NCBI GenBank assembly: GCA_015227615.1 | Contig: JAALGZ010000063.1 | Coordinates: 82,178 to 146,177, forward strand | DNA length: 64,000 nucleotides | Reading direction: 5' to 3' | Source: Labyrinthula sp. Ha | Lineage: Eukaryota > Sar > Bigyra > Labyrinthulida > Labyrinthulaceae | Shown here: piece after piece, positions 50,201 through 58,600 of the stretch | Layout: every line of letters begins with the position of its first letter | How positions within the stretch are numbered: the first letter of the stretch is position 1 | Position numbers and translations under genes: made by a program | Notes under the pieces: generated by a model | The model's database searches: none | What the model was told of the DNA's origin: nothing | Seen by the model: the letters and a program-made list of their open reading frames with translations, nothing else

Positions 50201-53200
50201 AGACCACAACCGGTAGAGAATTCTCTTCATTTACTCTTCAAACTTCTCACTAACATATCTTTCTCTGGAAACTTAAATGTTAATCAGCAAGCAGAACATC
50301 ATATAATAAACAGCATAAAGTCACTGGCCAAAATTGGAGCCTTCTTCGAATCTTTCGAGTACAGCACTCTTGAATCCCTTTCCTCTTTTCTCTGCAATTA
50401 CAGCTCGTATTCTTCAACTCAAGCGAATTTATTGAATGAATTTCCCACTTTGATCTCTGAAAGCTTAAATTGCATAGAAACATGTCAATTGACACAACCC
50501 CGTAGTGGTTCACTCTTGATAGCAAAGCTGTTTCAGATGTTGGCAAATATCAGCTGCAGCCATGAATATATTAAACTATTTCTCCCAAAACGCCATTTAA
50601 AAATTATGAAAGACTTGTTGGCAAAAACCGATGACACTCAAGTTCAACGGGCAATTAGCCTCTTAATGTATAATTTCTCCGTGTTGAAAGAAACCCATGT
50701 ATCTCTTCTGGGCGAATCTGCAAGTCAAGTAAGGTCCAAGTCGACCGTTCATGATATATTGGAGTTGCTTGATGTTACAGATCCTTCTGAGCTAAATTTC
50801 GCCGCCATGACCTTAGTGAATTTTCTTTCTAATGAGAATGTAGTAACTCGTTTGCTCTCAGCTGGTACTATGTCTCAAATATTGAAGCGATATAAAGTTT
50901 CCTCCCAAGCTAAACATATTCTTGAACTTTGTCTGGTAAATTTAGCAGCCAGCGACGATACAAAAGATGCCCTTCTCGCTCATGGAGGGTGGCGCCTAAT
51001 GACTGAGAGTTTCAAAAATATTGAATCTAAGAAGCAGGTCTTAACTGCAATATTTTTCTTAATGAACATGTCAGTAGATGCGAACCTACACAAGGAACTT
51101 TTATCAGTTTCTAACTCCCATTTTATTCTAGAAGACTTGGAAAAAAAATTAAGAGAAAACCTAAAGGACATAGTGGTTTTTGAAATCTTTGGTTTCTTAA
51201 TTTCAAATTTCGCGTGCTCGAGTCAAGAAAATCTCTTGCGAAAGCTTTGCTGTGTCAAGATAATTCAATATCCTTTGCTCAACCTTATGTCATCTGATCC
51301 TAATACTATTTTAGTCTCACTACAATTTTTACTGAGGATTGGATATTTTCAGAGCATCATCTCTATAGGATATGTAGAAAATATTTGTTCTTTGTTTCGG
51401 AAGATAATGCAAAGTTCATTCTTGCCTAACCTCCACTACAGATACGTCTCAAAACACTTATGCCAAATATCTAATGTTGAGTTTTGTCGTTTAACGCTTT
51501 CCAACAATGAAGCTATTAACCTGCTACTACAAAATTTTGCAAATATAGAGCACATAAGAGAAGATTCAATAATTCAAACGAATATCTGTTTCTTCCTTGC
51601 CAACCTTTCTGTAGAAACAAAGACGCATTTCCTTATAGATTTTCTCTCTTTTGCTAAATACTTCAAGTGTGAGAATATTGAAACAGCTAGGCAAGTGGTA
51701 AGATTATTGAATAATCTTCTACAATCCATCGAAATGCAAAATAAAGTACTCGGGAATCCTGATCTCTGCAACATTATATTGAATATGGCACAATCTAAGG
51801 ATAACACTGTTATGCGAAACACTTCGGCCCTCTTGCGGAAGCTCTCGTGCTTTAAGGGGTCTCATGAATTCCTTCTTCAGAATTTTATATTGAAAATACT
51901 TAATTTATTCACCGCTGTAGAAGATGATGTAGTAGCTCTGCAAGCTGCTCTCGTACTACGAGATCTTTCTTCCGTAGAAAGAAATAAGGCTTCTCTTGGT
52001 GAAAATATAGTGCCCATGTCCAAGTTATTATTTGCCTTAGATATCGACTTGAAAATCACTGCTGCTCAATTTTTGTGTCACGTATCCTCTATAGCCCATT
52101 TCACGGAAACAATCTTAAACCTTTGTCCAGAGATTCCTAATCAGATTCGGTTTCTCCTTGATATCCGTATAAGAGAAGAAAACTTTTTGATGAAGGAGGA
52201 ATACCAAATGAAGAAAGCACAAAATGAGAAACTAAAAATTTTTCTCTTTCATTTTCTATCTAACCTATCAGAAGTGGTTTTGAATCATGCTACCCTGTTG
52301 CATGTTGGCATACTTCCTATGTTGTCATCCTTGCTGTTGATTGACTCCGTGGGCCTAAAACTAAATATATCTAGATTTGTAGCTAACTTGTTGTCAAATG
52401 ATGCAATTACTTACCAAGTATTCAAAAAGAATATCTTCCACTGTTTTTATTCTCTGCATGAAGAAGTGAACTCGGTTACACAGAGATACGCTTTCCTTGG
52501 ATTGAGGTTCATGGTAACTAATTCCGAGACAAAGCTAAGCTTGATGACGGAAAATTTAACCAGGGACATGATTAAACTAAGCACTAGAGATGTACTGGAT
52601 GCCAAACTAGTGGCCTGTTTAGCTTTAAACTGTTTTTCAATGATGAAAGATTTTTATGACCAAATGATTTTAGAGGATTCTTCAGGAAAGAGAATTGAAG
52701 AGTTCCTTCTTTGTTTGCTGAAGAGTTTGGAATATGCCAGTAAAGTGAATCAAGATGAAATGATCCTTGATTGTGCAAGAGCTTTGGCAAATTTAACGCG
52801 AGATACACGCGTTTCTGCTTATTTTCTCAAGGCTTCTTTTTTGTCGATCCATACTTGTTTCACTGCACTCTTAATGTCTCCAACTTCTAGGAAGGAGTAC
52901 CTTGACCCTTACTTTGCAAGGATATTTTTCAACTTTTCGTGTGATGAAAGTAGAATTCCCTTTCTCTCAAGAGATGTCTATATTCAACTCTTGATTGAAC
53001 TTGTTCGATCTCTTGATACTAATATAGCAAAATTTTCACTCCTTACGCTTGCGAATCTTGCATTCTCATCATACAAAGCAAGGATTATAGATGAAGGATA
53101 TTTCAAAGCAGTGCAGTATTCATTGAGACTTGTTGATTCGGAGATCATAATAGCATCAAGTCTGGGCATTACTGCTTGTTGTCTTGGAACAGAAGAATAT

Positions 53201-54067
53201 AAAAACCAAGTGGTCGAGCTGTCTCTAACTAAGGTTTTAATTTCTTTGTTGAGATATAGCGAAGATGAAGTGCTTACCTCTATTGCCCTTTCGATTACTG
53301 GAACTGTACTTGGTGGAAAAGAAGAGAATAAGAATGTTGTCCACAGCGATGGAGTTGCAGAGCGCCTGCTAGATGTTCTTTCCAGTTCTTCTCTCTCTTC
53401 TAGCCTCCTCAAGACAAGCCTCTTTCTTCTTGGTTGCTTGGCTGAGGCCTCAACCCCAAGACAGAAGCTCTTTGAATCCTACATAGTAGATCTAGTTTGC
53501 AACTTTGTTGGAAATCAAGATGTCGAAGTGTCTAGAGTCTTAGCTTATTTTATTGCATTATGCTGTGAAAGTGGATTTCTTAGACCATACTTAGTTTCAA
53601 CAACGGACAGGACAAAGAAGACAGTCAAGTTATTAATAGAAACCATGGTTCAGCTAGGAGAGAGTGAAGATATAGAAACACAGGAGTATGCGAGCTTTGG
53701 ATTGGCACATCTCTGCAGTTGTCTCAAGCTTCAGTCACGGTTAATTGACTTGGGTGTAATTAAGATCCTAATCCGCTTGGTTTTGAATGAAAAGGAACCC
53801 AAGTACTATGCTAGTTTGGCTCTACTGAAACTGGCTAATAATTATGAGAACCATGTAGCAATTGCCGAAAATGGTGGAATTCAAGCTTTGCTGAAGTTAA
53901 CAAAGATGAGGTTAACTGATGATCAACTTAATTACAAAGCCGCCTTAACAGTTGGGCATCTAGCTTCTTCTCTAGTTGAGAGTACTAGAGGTTCCGAGAA
54001 TGTAAATTTCAACTCTATTAGAACTACAAAGAGGATACTAAAACCAGAACAACGCCCACGAAGTTGA
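41249..54067 (+). CDS. Giant intronless armadillo-repeat protein (4272 residues)
   Basis: One uninterrupted frame of 12.8 kb made largely of tandem armadillo repeats of about 42 residues. The pattern GG(I/L)..L..LL.s...........A..aL.NLs is clear from the first repeats (QKGAIKSLLLLLTKSK, ASLALGNICC, QGGIKIMVNYL, AAALANLAY) and recurs to the C-terminus (ENGGIQALLKL). Residues 1-1700 and 3000-4230 are regular; the middle, about 1900-2900, is more degenerate but still helix-rich. No membrane segment, catalytic motif or other domain is visible. Repeats are closest in style to Vac8/plakoglobin-type ARM repeats, but those proteins have about 500-1050 residues. A superhelical scaffold role is inferred from the fold; the partner and location are unknown. 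Its stop lies 70 bp from that of the convergent aminotransferase. Confidence 0.9.
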   Translation: MEIETLVARARRVRRPKEQRDVAFGLAELSTKQELHLKLMQKGAIKSLLLLLTKSKDAEAHRMASLALGNICCHKDNKIMFARQGGIKIMVNYLSASENDVHAKGFCAFCLGNVASEAANQQEIAKLGGINVLIELLNLSEEQPGAFGAAALANLAYDKEWRTEIVKNDAIPALVDLACMESQRAQKAALFAMRNISITPEYRVALVNCGIIDPLVLIAKSQNQNLQIEVAAAFCTLSVMPGVKKEITNRGFSTILSQALSNLPALELHSMNTMANLLEDVELREKIVNEFALPVIMNLSGSNNVETRTGASRALANLSSEVTYQSLMVQEGCLQRLVACLEVEKDGRNDCLMYTALALGNFSSTMEYQELIVEYGVVQKFVSLMQNSFVPIEAKRYCSFALCNIFTTPANQHKFIELDGLPCLFSLSNSSDLDSKYFTSCCLVNLAKSLENHENLLEFGIVQPILLLLGTEEVRTRTKAAEVIKLLSQRNNTVAKLLQQGVLKLLIKGLKASELCFLSECLAALHNLLQEREARQEINKGSFLDDLKTMVLSEDEKVCTLSLACLAVAAEEECNQIKLAAKNDAPNIVSLAVLKLRAPNSENQKQSLRLLANLSAFSSNCEEIISLGAHLQIISFTLSNETFCQKSALIALKNFTTHENLHDILCSSGILNNINQVLASKEVEIECQRLALSCVANLSLSAKGKSYLTGKGVPDLLVSLTASKDEDIRQTACFSLGKISEEQAFIDLVTSSGGLQPILYLCRTHNFNIYTELCVCLYQLSLLHQNRYNICNNGGLNVVLYFIRKVVRKKSTGPRGSVSKPVLFAYRCVANLCEDLKNHDFLSRNQVYSLLLQTLSFVSSVELQAECFRAAGNLLFSLANTGSFINKEENILENIVQVLPADVDTKSVYALYAFANASANLEFHHKKSMFKYLSLISDLLIRILKTFATVSRVDDTDLLACQYALLGLANVCSGAINGENVKYIEEMQLVVYYIKFDDRRTRLCALSLALSLLHEIGCHQQFFSQRIFSVVVNEALSVNGTSKLLALNCLKALSSNPIVRVHVGRNGGFDPLLVEISKASFSQGRVKDSTCLTLSFETFYNLTLNEENRVQAIYLGIAPLIDTLLKKVVSYDEPEEDKGILIILFFVFQTLGNICELNDEYLHQKVLNEEIFDSAISLGTRLLELHTKASNVELVPLQVSIFRFIAVLTAREQTAKLLSNVAPFEMLCGLLDKQSNSQILQYGALALGNFLSYGYSQDKVLDRGNIKAVLNFSVAIGKPDVPMNMKKSILYCFSAFSTNENSHSTLFKIGVPSAILKFILLLLSSKNGKVVYEVLSIALFVLRNFVVSEDIAARMVELGIADTLTKVFKLLQTTPESACLFNSFMMLKAFRELACLIRNLSIPKGTKQILCFFEFLNEALYMLTLDDVEIKTQTLAFLANLSEDTNCHDALLGAGLVSRIIAVFQVCQNDVFIERECLRLFANLLSNSKICGTIARQGIIQIIIRMLDAKDKFLVKYAALALFNLSSDPANFSLLLQDSGVKRVLKLLEMNSINSDQAKFSLYCLCNMSSSFQFHNQLFQHNVAAFAFNSLENISTDVELFEQRKAAGVVLCNLLIDQRNHRRLFDEFPHLIPVVLKSIQARGLDSFSLKALVLCIQALSYNRFHHNKLLMGGALIICLKLLMSLDSVTSVDEDHFEVEHKLILTLINLSLSGKLFQEKSTFISSIEQDKLLLYFANFDASFKLFSALVTGNCIHMNSSAEIIKEYEKQFGGTEPEVQRLISLGVANLLSNSKSRRNLLSHPNLVDIICSLARSNNVADKIYALKCLRSLCANVEYKHLLFEKCVHVVLIEEVRVDNAWEAVVEALEGLVYLTFDNMIRKYFVTQNLVRKLHLVRLCQIHSFPVLSRTHGLIANLLQYSGGDYALDIKFLTAAFPVYTHLEVQAKNTRYNVQFMTRTVFFSLLLSRLVAEREEKGSSTLLVEYVHENYFAELVVTETLRNVVSIVEELSIETVLVMERMIECISWPTTSIKKYVALEMEETTELEFDLLCAEKIKETENQLQLTLSNVLPSQLSIQAVLTESLRSIINFTSNSSFNEVCFEERMYLSALSVILYYPNLQILGLALKIIVNVTTGTDLIEKIAMDYDLLVSEKAETITERQCFWSAGPETCTLAIRDYLDGCCFLPILGGNFQFATSRARTEDFNFFYSYSSKENNSNSKLSPMALFKIFEMLLIQLIELSEADYNHLSYKEVCQLAFQVYCNFFTSPLESFIRDTVGSSVLGSFRTFFCLYIEHDDTNCSMIYWLSCVVAKVSVASPLHDVFERSSMLKDLLLVAKSSWKPLTVANILCTLKNLSLTEGVKRKLIDEYQLLLEGLIEHCVAVFSYLEDRNWIKLLLQDELTSVQLVQFNHVVSQVLQNSKEELHGFRLTPAQEQLWKRSQFGFAREFSGFWSQITSGSYGPANFFLNDCSLKTILKRLVVLYSSLDEETTRVSLSVWSNVLAHDDLQHLVFPHLQSDERHKKPTYSREGPDVLRQAVKLLSCRKKSQLIESTRLIEIVLRRKENAALVCRILDFDDLKSPSKLSNVFVRLNIERIFLHLLISEEVSLPTQMKFIVETCHRYMIQMKNDCTQFLETLSSITIKQQKACLCLKESGQKLFTELGLNVLLYAITVLCLVSFQRNGKEHIYFTENLVNQLELTLEATDDNYVKTLLKPLECFSVSKGHSKLISYVKTIAITLFSSLVCRDALRIKLCKSSLLQKIFTCYLCSKLTAMNKQVSHLTFLFSAESANKIRIAKSIFLHTEVKKRYSGSDFILLLALDNSKEVSLYGLRCLANISSDRAVLCNNYLSKENLVTLCNILKGALLELISTGKNTSNRLLDRIENAWIALGNLLSFGEFRQWFLYEVGTRSSWVTTCFSQPYLSLLLDSTADSSEKLWNIFKHSTRVAVNLTTEVNELSFWASNSVLSTISFCVSRFLLKYPRSDRPQPVENSLHLLFKLLTNISFSGNLNVNQQAEHHIINSIKSLAKIGAFFESFEYSTLESLSSFLCNYSSYSSTQANLLNEFPTLISESLNCIETCQLTQPRSGSLLIAKLFQMLANISCSHEYIKLFLPKRHLKIMKDLLAKTDDTQVQRAISLLMYNFSVLKETHVSLLGESASQVRSKSTVHDILELLDVTDPSELNFAAMTLVNFLSNENVVTRLLSAGTMSQILKRYKVSSQAKHILELCLVNLAASDDTKDALLAHGGWRLMTESFKNIESKKQVLTAIFFLMNMSVDANLHKELLSVSNSHFILEDLEKKLRENLKDIVVFEIFGFLISNFACSSQENLLRKLCCVKIIQYPLLNLMSSDPNTILVSLQFLLRIGYFQSIISIGYVENICSLFRKIMQSSFLPNLHYRYVSKHLCQISNVEFCRLTLSNNEAINLLLQNFANIEHIREDSIIQTNICFFLANLSVETKTHFLIDFLSFAKYFKCENIETARQVVRLLNNLLQSIEMQNKVLGNPDLCNIILNMAQSKDNTVMRNTSALLRKLSCFKGSHEFLLQNFILKILNLFTAVEDDVVALQAALVLRDLSSVERNKASLGENIVPMSKLLFALDIDLKITAAQFLCHVSSIAHFTETILNLCPEIPNQIRFLLDIRIREENFLMKEEYQMKKAQNEKLKIFLFHFLSNLSEVVLNHATLLHVGILPMLSSLLLIDSVGLKLNISRFVANLLSNDAITYQVFKKNIFHCFYSLHEEVNSVTQRYAFLGLRFMVTNSETKLSLMTENLTRDMIKLSTRDVLDAKLVACLALNCFSMMKDFYDQMILEDSSGKRIEEFLLCLLKSLEYASKVNQDEMILDCARALANLTRDTRVSAYFLKASFLSIHTCFTALLMSPTSRKEYLDPYFARIFFNFSCDESRIPFLSRDVYIQLLIELVRSLDTNIAKFSLLTLANLAFSSYKARIIDEGYFKAVQYSLRLVDSEIIIASSLGITACCLGTEEYKNQVVELSLTKVLISLLRYSEDEVLTSIALSITGTVLGGKEENKNVVHSDGVAERLLDVLSSSSLSSSLLKTSLFLLGCLAEASTPRQKLFESYIVDLVCNFVGNQDVEVSRVLAYFIALCCESGFLRPYLVSTTDRTKKTVKLLIETMVQLGESEDIETQEYASFGLAHLCSCLKLQSRLIDLGVIKILIRLVLNEKEPKYYASLALLKLANNYENHVAIAENGGIQALLKLTKMRLTDDQLNYKAALTVGHLASSLVESTRGSENVNFNSIRTTKRILKPEQRPRS

Positions 54068-54137
54068 AAATACATACGTAGAGAAAGAGTAACCAATTAA
54101 ACTTTACAAATCCCATTCTGCTTCATACAATAATCCT

Positions 54138-55626
54138 CTATTTTGCAATCTCTACACCCTTTACTTGGGCAATGGATTTTGCAAATACCTTGGCCCCGTT
54201 AGAAAGTTCCACGTCTGACAAATATGAAAAAGATAATCTAAAGGCCATTTTCTTACTAAATCCACTCGGAGAGAACCCAACAGCTGGGGCCACACTGACT
54301 TTATTCTTCATTAAAATCTGCACCACATCTTCAATTTTTTCACCCTTCCACTTTGGAAACTCAACCCACAAAAACATTCCGTAACTTGGTTTCAATAAAA
54401 CATAATCTTCACCCTCGAGGATTCCATGCGCTTCAAGCTCTGTACCTATCGCCTCATATAACCAATCCCTTCTTCTTCTATAAATTGTACATAACTTTTC
54501 TATATGTTGTTTAAATCCACTAGCACCCATTTGATTCAACAATCCGTAAATAACAGTTTGATTTGGCCCTGATATGCCCCAGTTTGAAATCTGTGTGAGC
54601 ATTGCAAACTTTTTTATATAGGACTTGGGTCCAGTAACAATGCCTAGTCTAGAACCAGGAAAAACAGTCTTCGAAAAAGTATCTAATCGAATTACAAGTC
54701 CATCTTCATACGAACTTTCTCTATCTATAGCAATAAAACTTTTAACCTTTTGCTCATTCTCATCAAGTTTTAGAAAATAGTATGGATCGTCCTCTACAAG
54801 AACCAAGTCTTCTTCTCTGCAAACCTTATATATTTTTTCTCTTCTATTAAGAGGCATTGTTGTAGTCGTTGGATTTTGAGCTGTGGGAATAATATAAACA
54901 AACTTCACTGTTTTGCCTTCTGATCTTAGTTTCTGAACTGTTTTACGTAGACTTTCTGGAAACATCCCTTGTTCATCCATTTCAACCTCGGCCAAATGTC
55001 TACCCTTTGCAAAAGAAGACGTCATGGCAGCGGGATAAGTAAATTCTCCACAAAGAATATAATCACCCTCATTTGTCAACAAATCAACAGCTTTCATCAA
55101 CCCGTCAGTATTTCCACAACTCAAACACGACCCAAAAAATTCATCATCATCCCTGATTCCGTGTTCATCTTCAATAAGAAGTTTTCTACATAAACTCAAC
55201 ACCCTAGGAATTCCATTTGAATAGCTAACTCCATTATATTGCAAAGCATACCAAGTATCCAAATTCACCTCTGTAGTTTTGATCGTAGAGATTTGATTAC
55301 AGGTCCTATTTTCGCTCTGGCCGGTAGCCTCGCATTCACTACCAGATGTGGCAGTTGAAACTTCGTCCTTGGAATCAACGTTTTCGTTCAGCCAAGGAGA
55401 AGATATTTTCTTTACTTCAATCTCCATTCTATTTCCAATTGGAAAAACTTCTGGATGGGGTAGGCCTCCAGTAAGTAAGATCATTTCTGGATCATTTTCA
55501 GCAGCCGACATCATCTTTCTAAAACAAATACTCGAATGGAAGAATGTACCTCAAGTAGTTCGGTTTCATTTGTGTTGCAAACTTAGAAAAAAATCTAGAA
55601 AATCCATCTTCTTTAATTTTTTTCAT
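54138..55626 (-). CDS. PLP-dependent class I/II aminotransferase, ARO8/aminoadipate type
   Basis: Exon 1 (55626-55550, 77 nt) and exon 2 (55518-54138) flank a 31-nt intron (55549-55519, GTACAT...TTTAG); 485 residues, close to ARO8 and AADAT. The first exon restores the family's N-terminal segment (FSRFFSKFATQMKPNYLRK), which is missing if translation starts at the ATG at 55514. Fold-type I landmarks are visible: MILLTGGLPHPEVFP, YIIPTAQNP (cofactor Asn), VEDDPYYF, the Schiff-base lysine in RLDTFSKTVFPGSRLG (about K309), and AFRLSFSY with the carboxylate-binding Arg. An insertion of about 50 acidic/Ser-rich residues follows the GGLPHP motif. The family transfers amino groups between aromatic amino acids, kynurenine or 2-aminoadipate and 2-oxo acids; substrate choice is not evident. 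No targeting peptide is clear. Confidence 0.88.
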
Positions 55627-58600
55627 TTTGTATTTGCTTTTGCTTTTGTCCGCAACAAAACTTGAAGAAAATTTCGCGAAGTTTTCTATGAATTGAGAGG
55701 TTTCAATTTGGGCATCGAAATAACGGATAAAACTTAATCCCAACGGTTAAATAATACATCAAAAACATATATAAAGAAATTTTGGGAAATTAAAACATTT
55801 AGGCAGTTATTCCAAGAAAATTTCTAAGAATTATAAAATACGTGAAAGCTATTATACAAACTTTGGGAAATTATGAAAACATTTTATGAAAATTCTTAAA
55901 GAAGTAAATGATCAAACTTAAGATTTTCTAGACCCGATAAGCCTTAAGTAGCTCTTTTATAGCAGAAGCTCCAGTAAATCCGTTCAGTCATCTGTTGTCA
56001 GGAACGTGCAACTATAATATTAATATTCTATGTCAGCCATGATTTTGAAAGAAAAGAATTGAGATTTCTAGTTCGAATATTTTTTATTATTAGCCATGCT
56101 CCAAACATGTATAACCAGCGGGCTGGTTATATGACCTTTAATAATAGAATTTTCTAGTGGTATAATAGTGAAAGCACTACTTGGCACACAACTAGGGCTC
56201 CCTTATCTGAATATTTGTTTAAATATAAGTATTAAGTAATAGCAAGAACTGAAAATATTTGGAAGAAACAAGCAACCTTATCATGTATTCAAGAGACTAA
56301 GATAGAGTGATCACAATAGCAAGAACAACCAACAATCGCTTTGAGGCGTTAAAACCGGTGATAAAAAAACTTTTAACAAGATATTTAAACATTGCAATAA
56401 TAATGTCGTTCATATCAAGTTAAATAAACTTAACTCATCTCAAGAGGCGAATTTTATCTTTAGAAGTATAGTTTAAAACAACTATTCCAACAACCTAAAT
56501 CAACTGGTTACAGCATACATTGAAGATATAACGACCCAGTGAGCTCTACAAAAATATATCAACCAGGCAAAGGGTTGAAACCTTTAATCTTATTTGTTTT
56601 CTATACTTGGAGCAAAATACTGCATGAGGGAGCAGTATTACCCTCGTTAAGATTTCTAAGTCGCACATACTTCGACAATTTCTCATCAGCTGGTAAGAGC
56701 ATTAAGTTCTCGCAAAAAACACCTCAATCCCGCTCCAATTAGTCCAGCCGTAAGCCCAATGACTGTTTAAAAAGAGTTTAACAGAAATCGTTAAATTTGA
56801 ATGTCTTAGGTAACCTCTAAATACTCTTTCCAAGACCCTTGGAAACAATTCCATACTTCCCTTATCCAGTTCGGCCAAACTTAACGATGTCCTTTCAATA
56901 TGGTTATTGCATTTTATTAATCATGATAGAAGGCATGATTTTAACTAATGTGGCTAAGGTAACGTCATTATATTCATCAAAACGAAAAAATAAAGTTGCT
57001 CTAAATGCACTGCTTGTACAAAATATGAAGCTCGAAAATTAAATATGTCTTAGTTTCTAGAGTTTTCTATTCATGTGAAGTCATTATACAGGGCCTATAT
57101 TTTTTTTTTGATCAGACCCCCTCACCGTTTGAGATATCCACTGGATTCGTACCTCTAACTCCTCAAAAATTGCAAAAATAATCTCGGTTCATTAAACTTT
57201 AACCATGAATTTACTAATCTATACTTTCGTGTTATTGTAGTTTAATGTATAGGCCTCTGTTTATATTTAGGAGATTTAGTTACATTGTTACATGGCTTCA
57301 GTTTATATAAACCATCCAGGAACTCAACTAGATTTCATAAGGTAAGAATTTCACGGAATCTGATATCTTCTGGCACGTTTCTCAGGCTGTATAGTATTAA
57401 AGAATTGAGTTATACAGTTACAGCAACTTGTTCCCTACCCATCATTATCTGTGTAATAAGATACTATCCTTTCCCATTGTTGTTCTTATCTTTTGGTACC
57501 TAGAAACCCTAGTTTTCAAATTAACTTTATCTTTGGTTAGCTTAAGAATGAGACTTTCGCAGTTAATCGCTAGTTAAAACCTTATATAAAATCCTAATTG
57601 GTTCTTTGTAAAGCAGCAGGGCAGTCAAAGAAAAAAAATTGGGGTATGAGTATTTCTTAAGAAGTTGACACCATAAATTTTCAGTAATTATTTTTGAAAT
57701 CTTACATGCTGAGGCGTTTCGTACTATGAAACTTTTCATATTATGATTAATTTTCTTTAATTGTTAATTGTAGCTGCTGAGAACTGGAACTGCCTGAGCG
57801 CAGCTAGTACAGGAATTTATTATTCTAGTTTCAACTTGTAGAGGAATATTAAGAAGTTGATATCCTCTCGGTCATGCACCTGGACTAACTAGTTGTTGTC
57901 ATGTTTCTTATGTCATACTGTAGTTGAAGATGCATCTAACCGAGATAAATCAATGACACTTCAACATGGGTTAATACTTTAAGAGTGACTCGATACCTAA
58001 TATAACAGCAACAGCAGAGATACTTCATATGAATCCCAGAGCAGTTGGGGTAAGAACTAAGAAAGGAATGCCTTCTAGTGTCATTGAAAAGATTGGCTCG
58101 TATGAAAAGGTCTTAGTTGAGAATTATGATAAAATCCATTCATTTCAAGAGCGTAAGAAAACTCATCAAAAGTTATCGGATATATCATTTTCAGTTCAAA
58201 CGCCCCAATTATATATAGAAAAATATTAATAAATAAATTGTGGAAGCATTTTGGGAATCGCTCGAATATTTTTTTGATGAGCTATTAACTCTAAGCTGGT
58301 ATTCCAAGATGCTAAGAGTTAATAGTAGTTTCTCGATGGCCAGAACATGCTGTTGAATTCTTATCCTTATGTTGTTTGCTCTATATGCTGGAAATTATTA
58401 TTCACTGTAGCAAGTAACATAATAAACTCTATATTGTAAAATTATCTATGTGTTCTATTTTATTTATTGTTTTTAGGCTGTGTACAATTTTATTTCACAT
58501 CGCTTTAGATATGAGGCTGAAAAAGATTTAAATATTTTTTCTTCTTTAAGCATCCTTTATCCTTCTTCAGCTCACACTCAAAAATGCTAGTGGGGCCCCT

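Noticed and set aside
49786-54000. Minus-strand frames inside the armadillo gene, up to 142 codons (52984-53412)
   Set aside because: They are antisense shadows of a highly regular coding sequence and have no family features.
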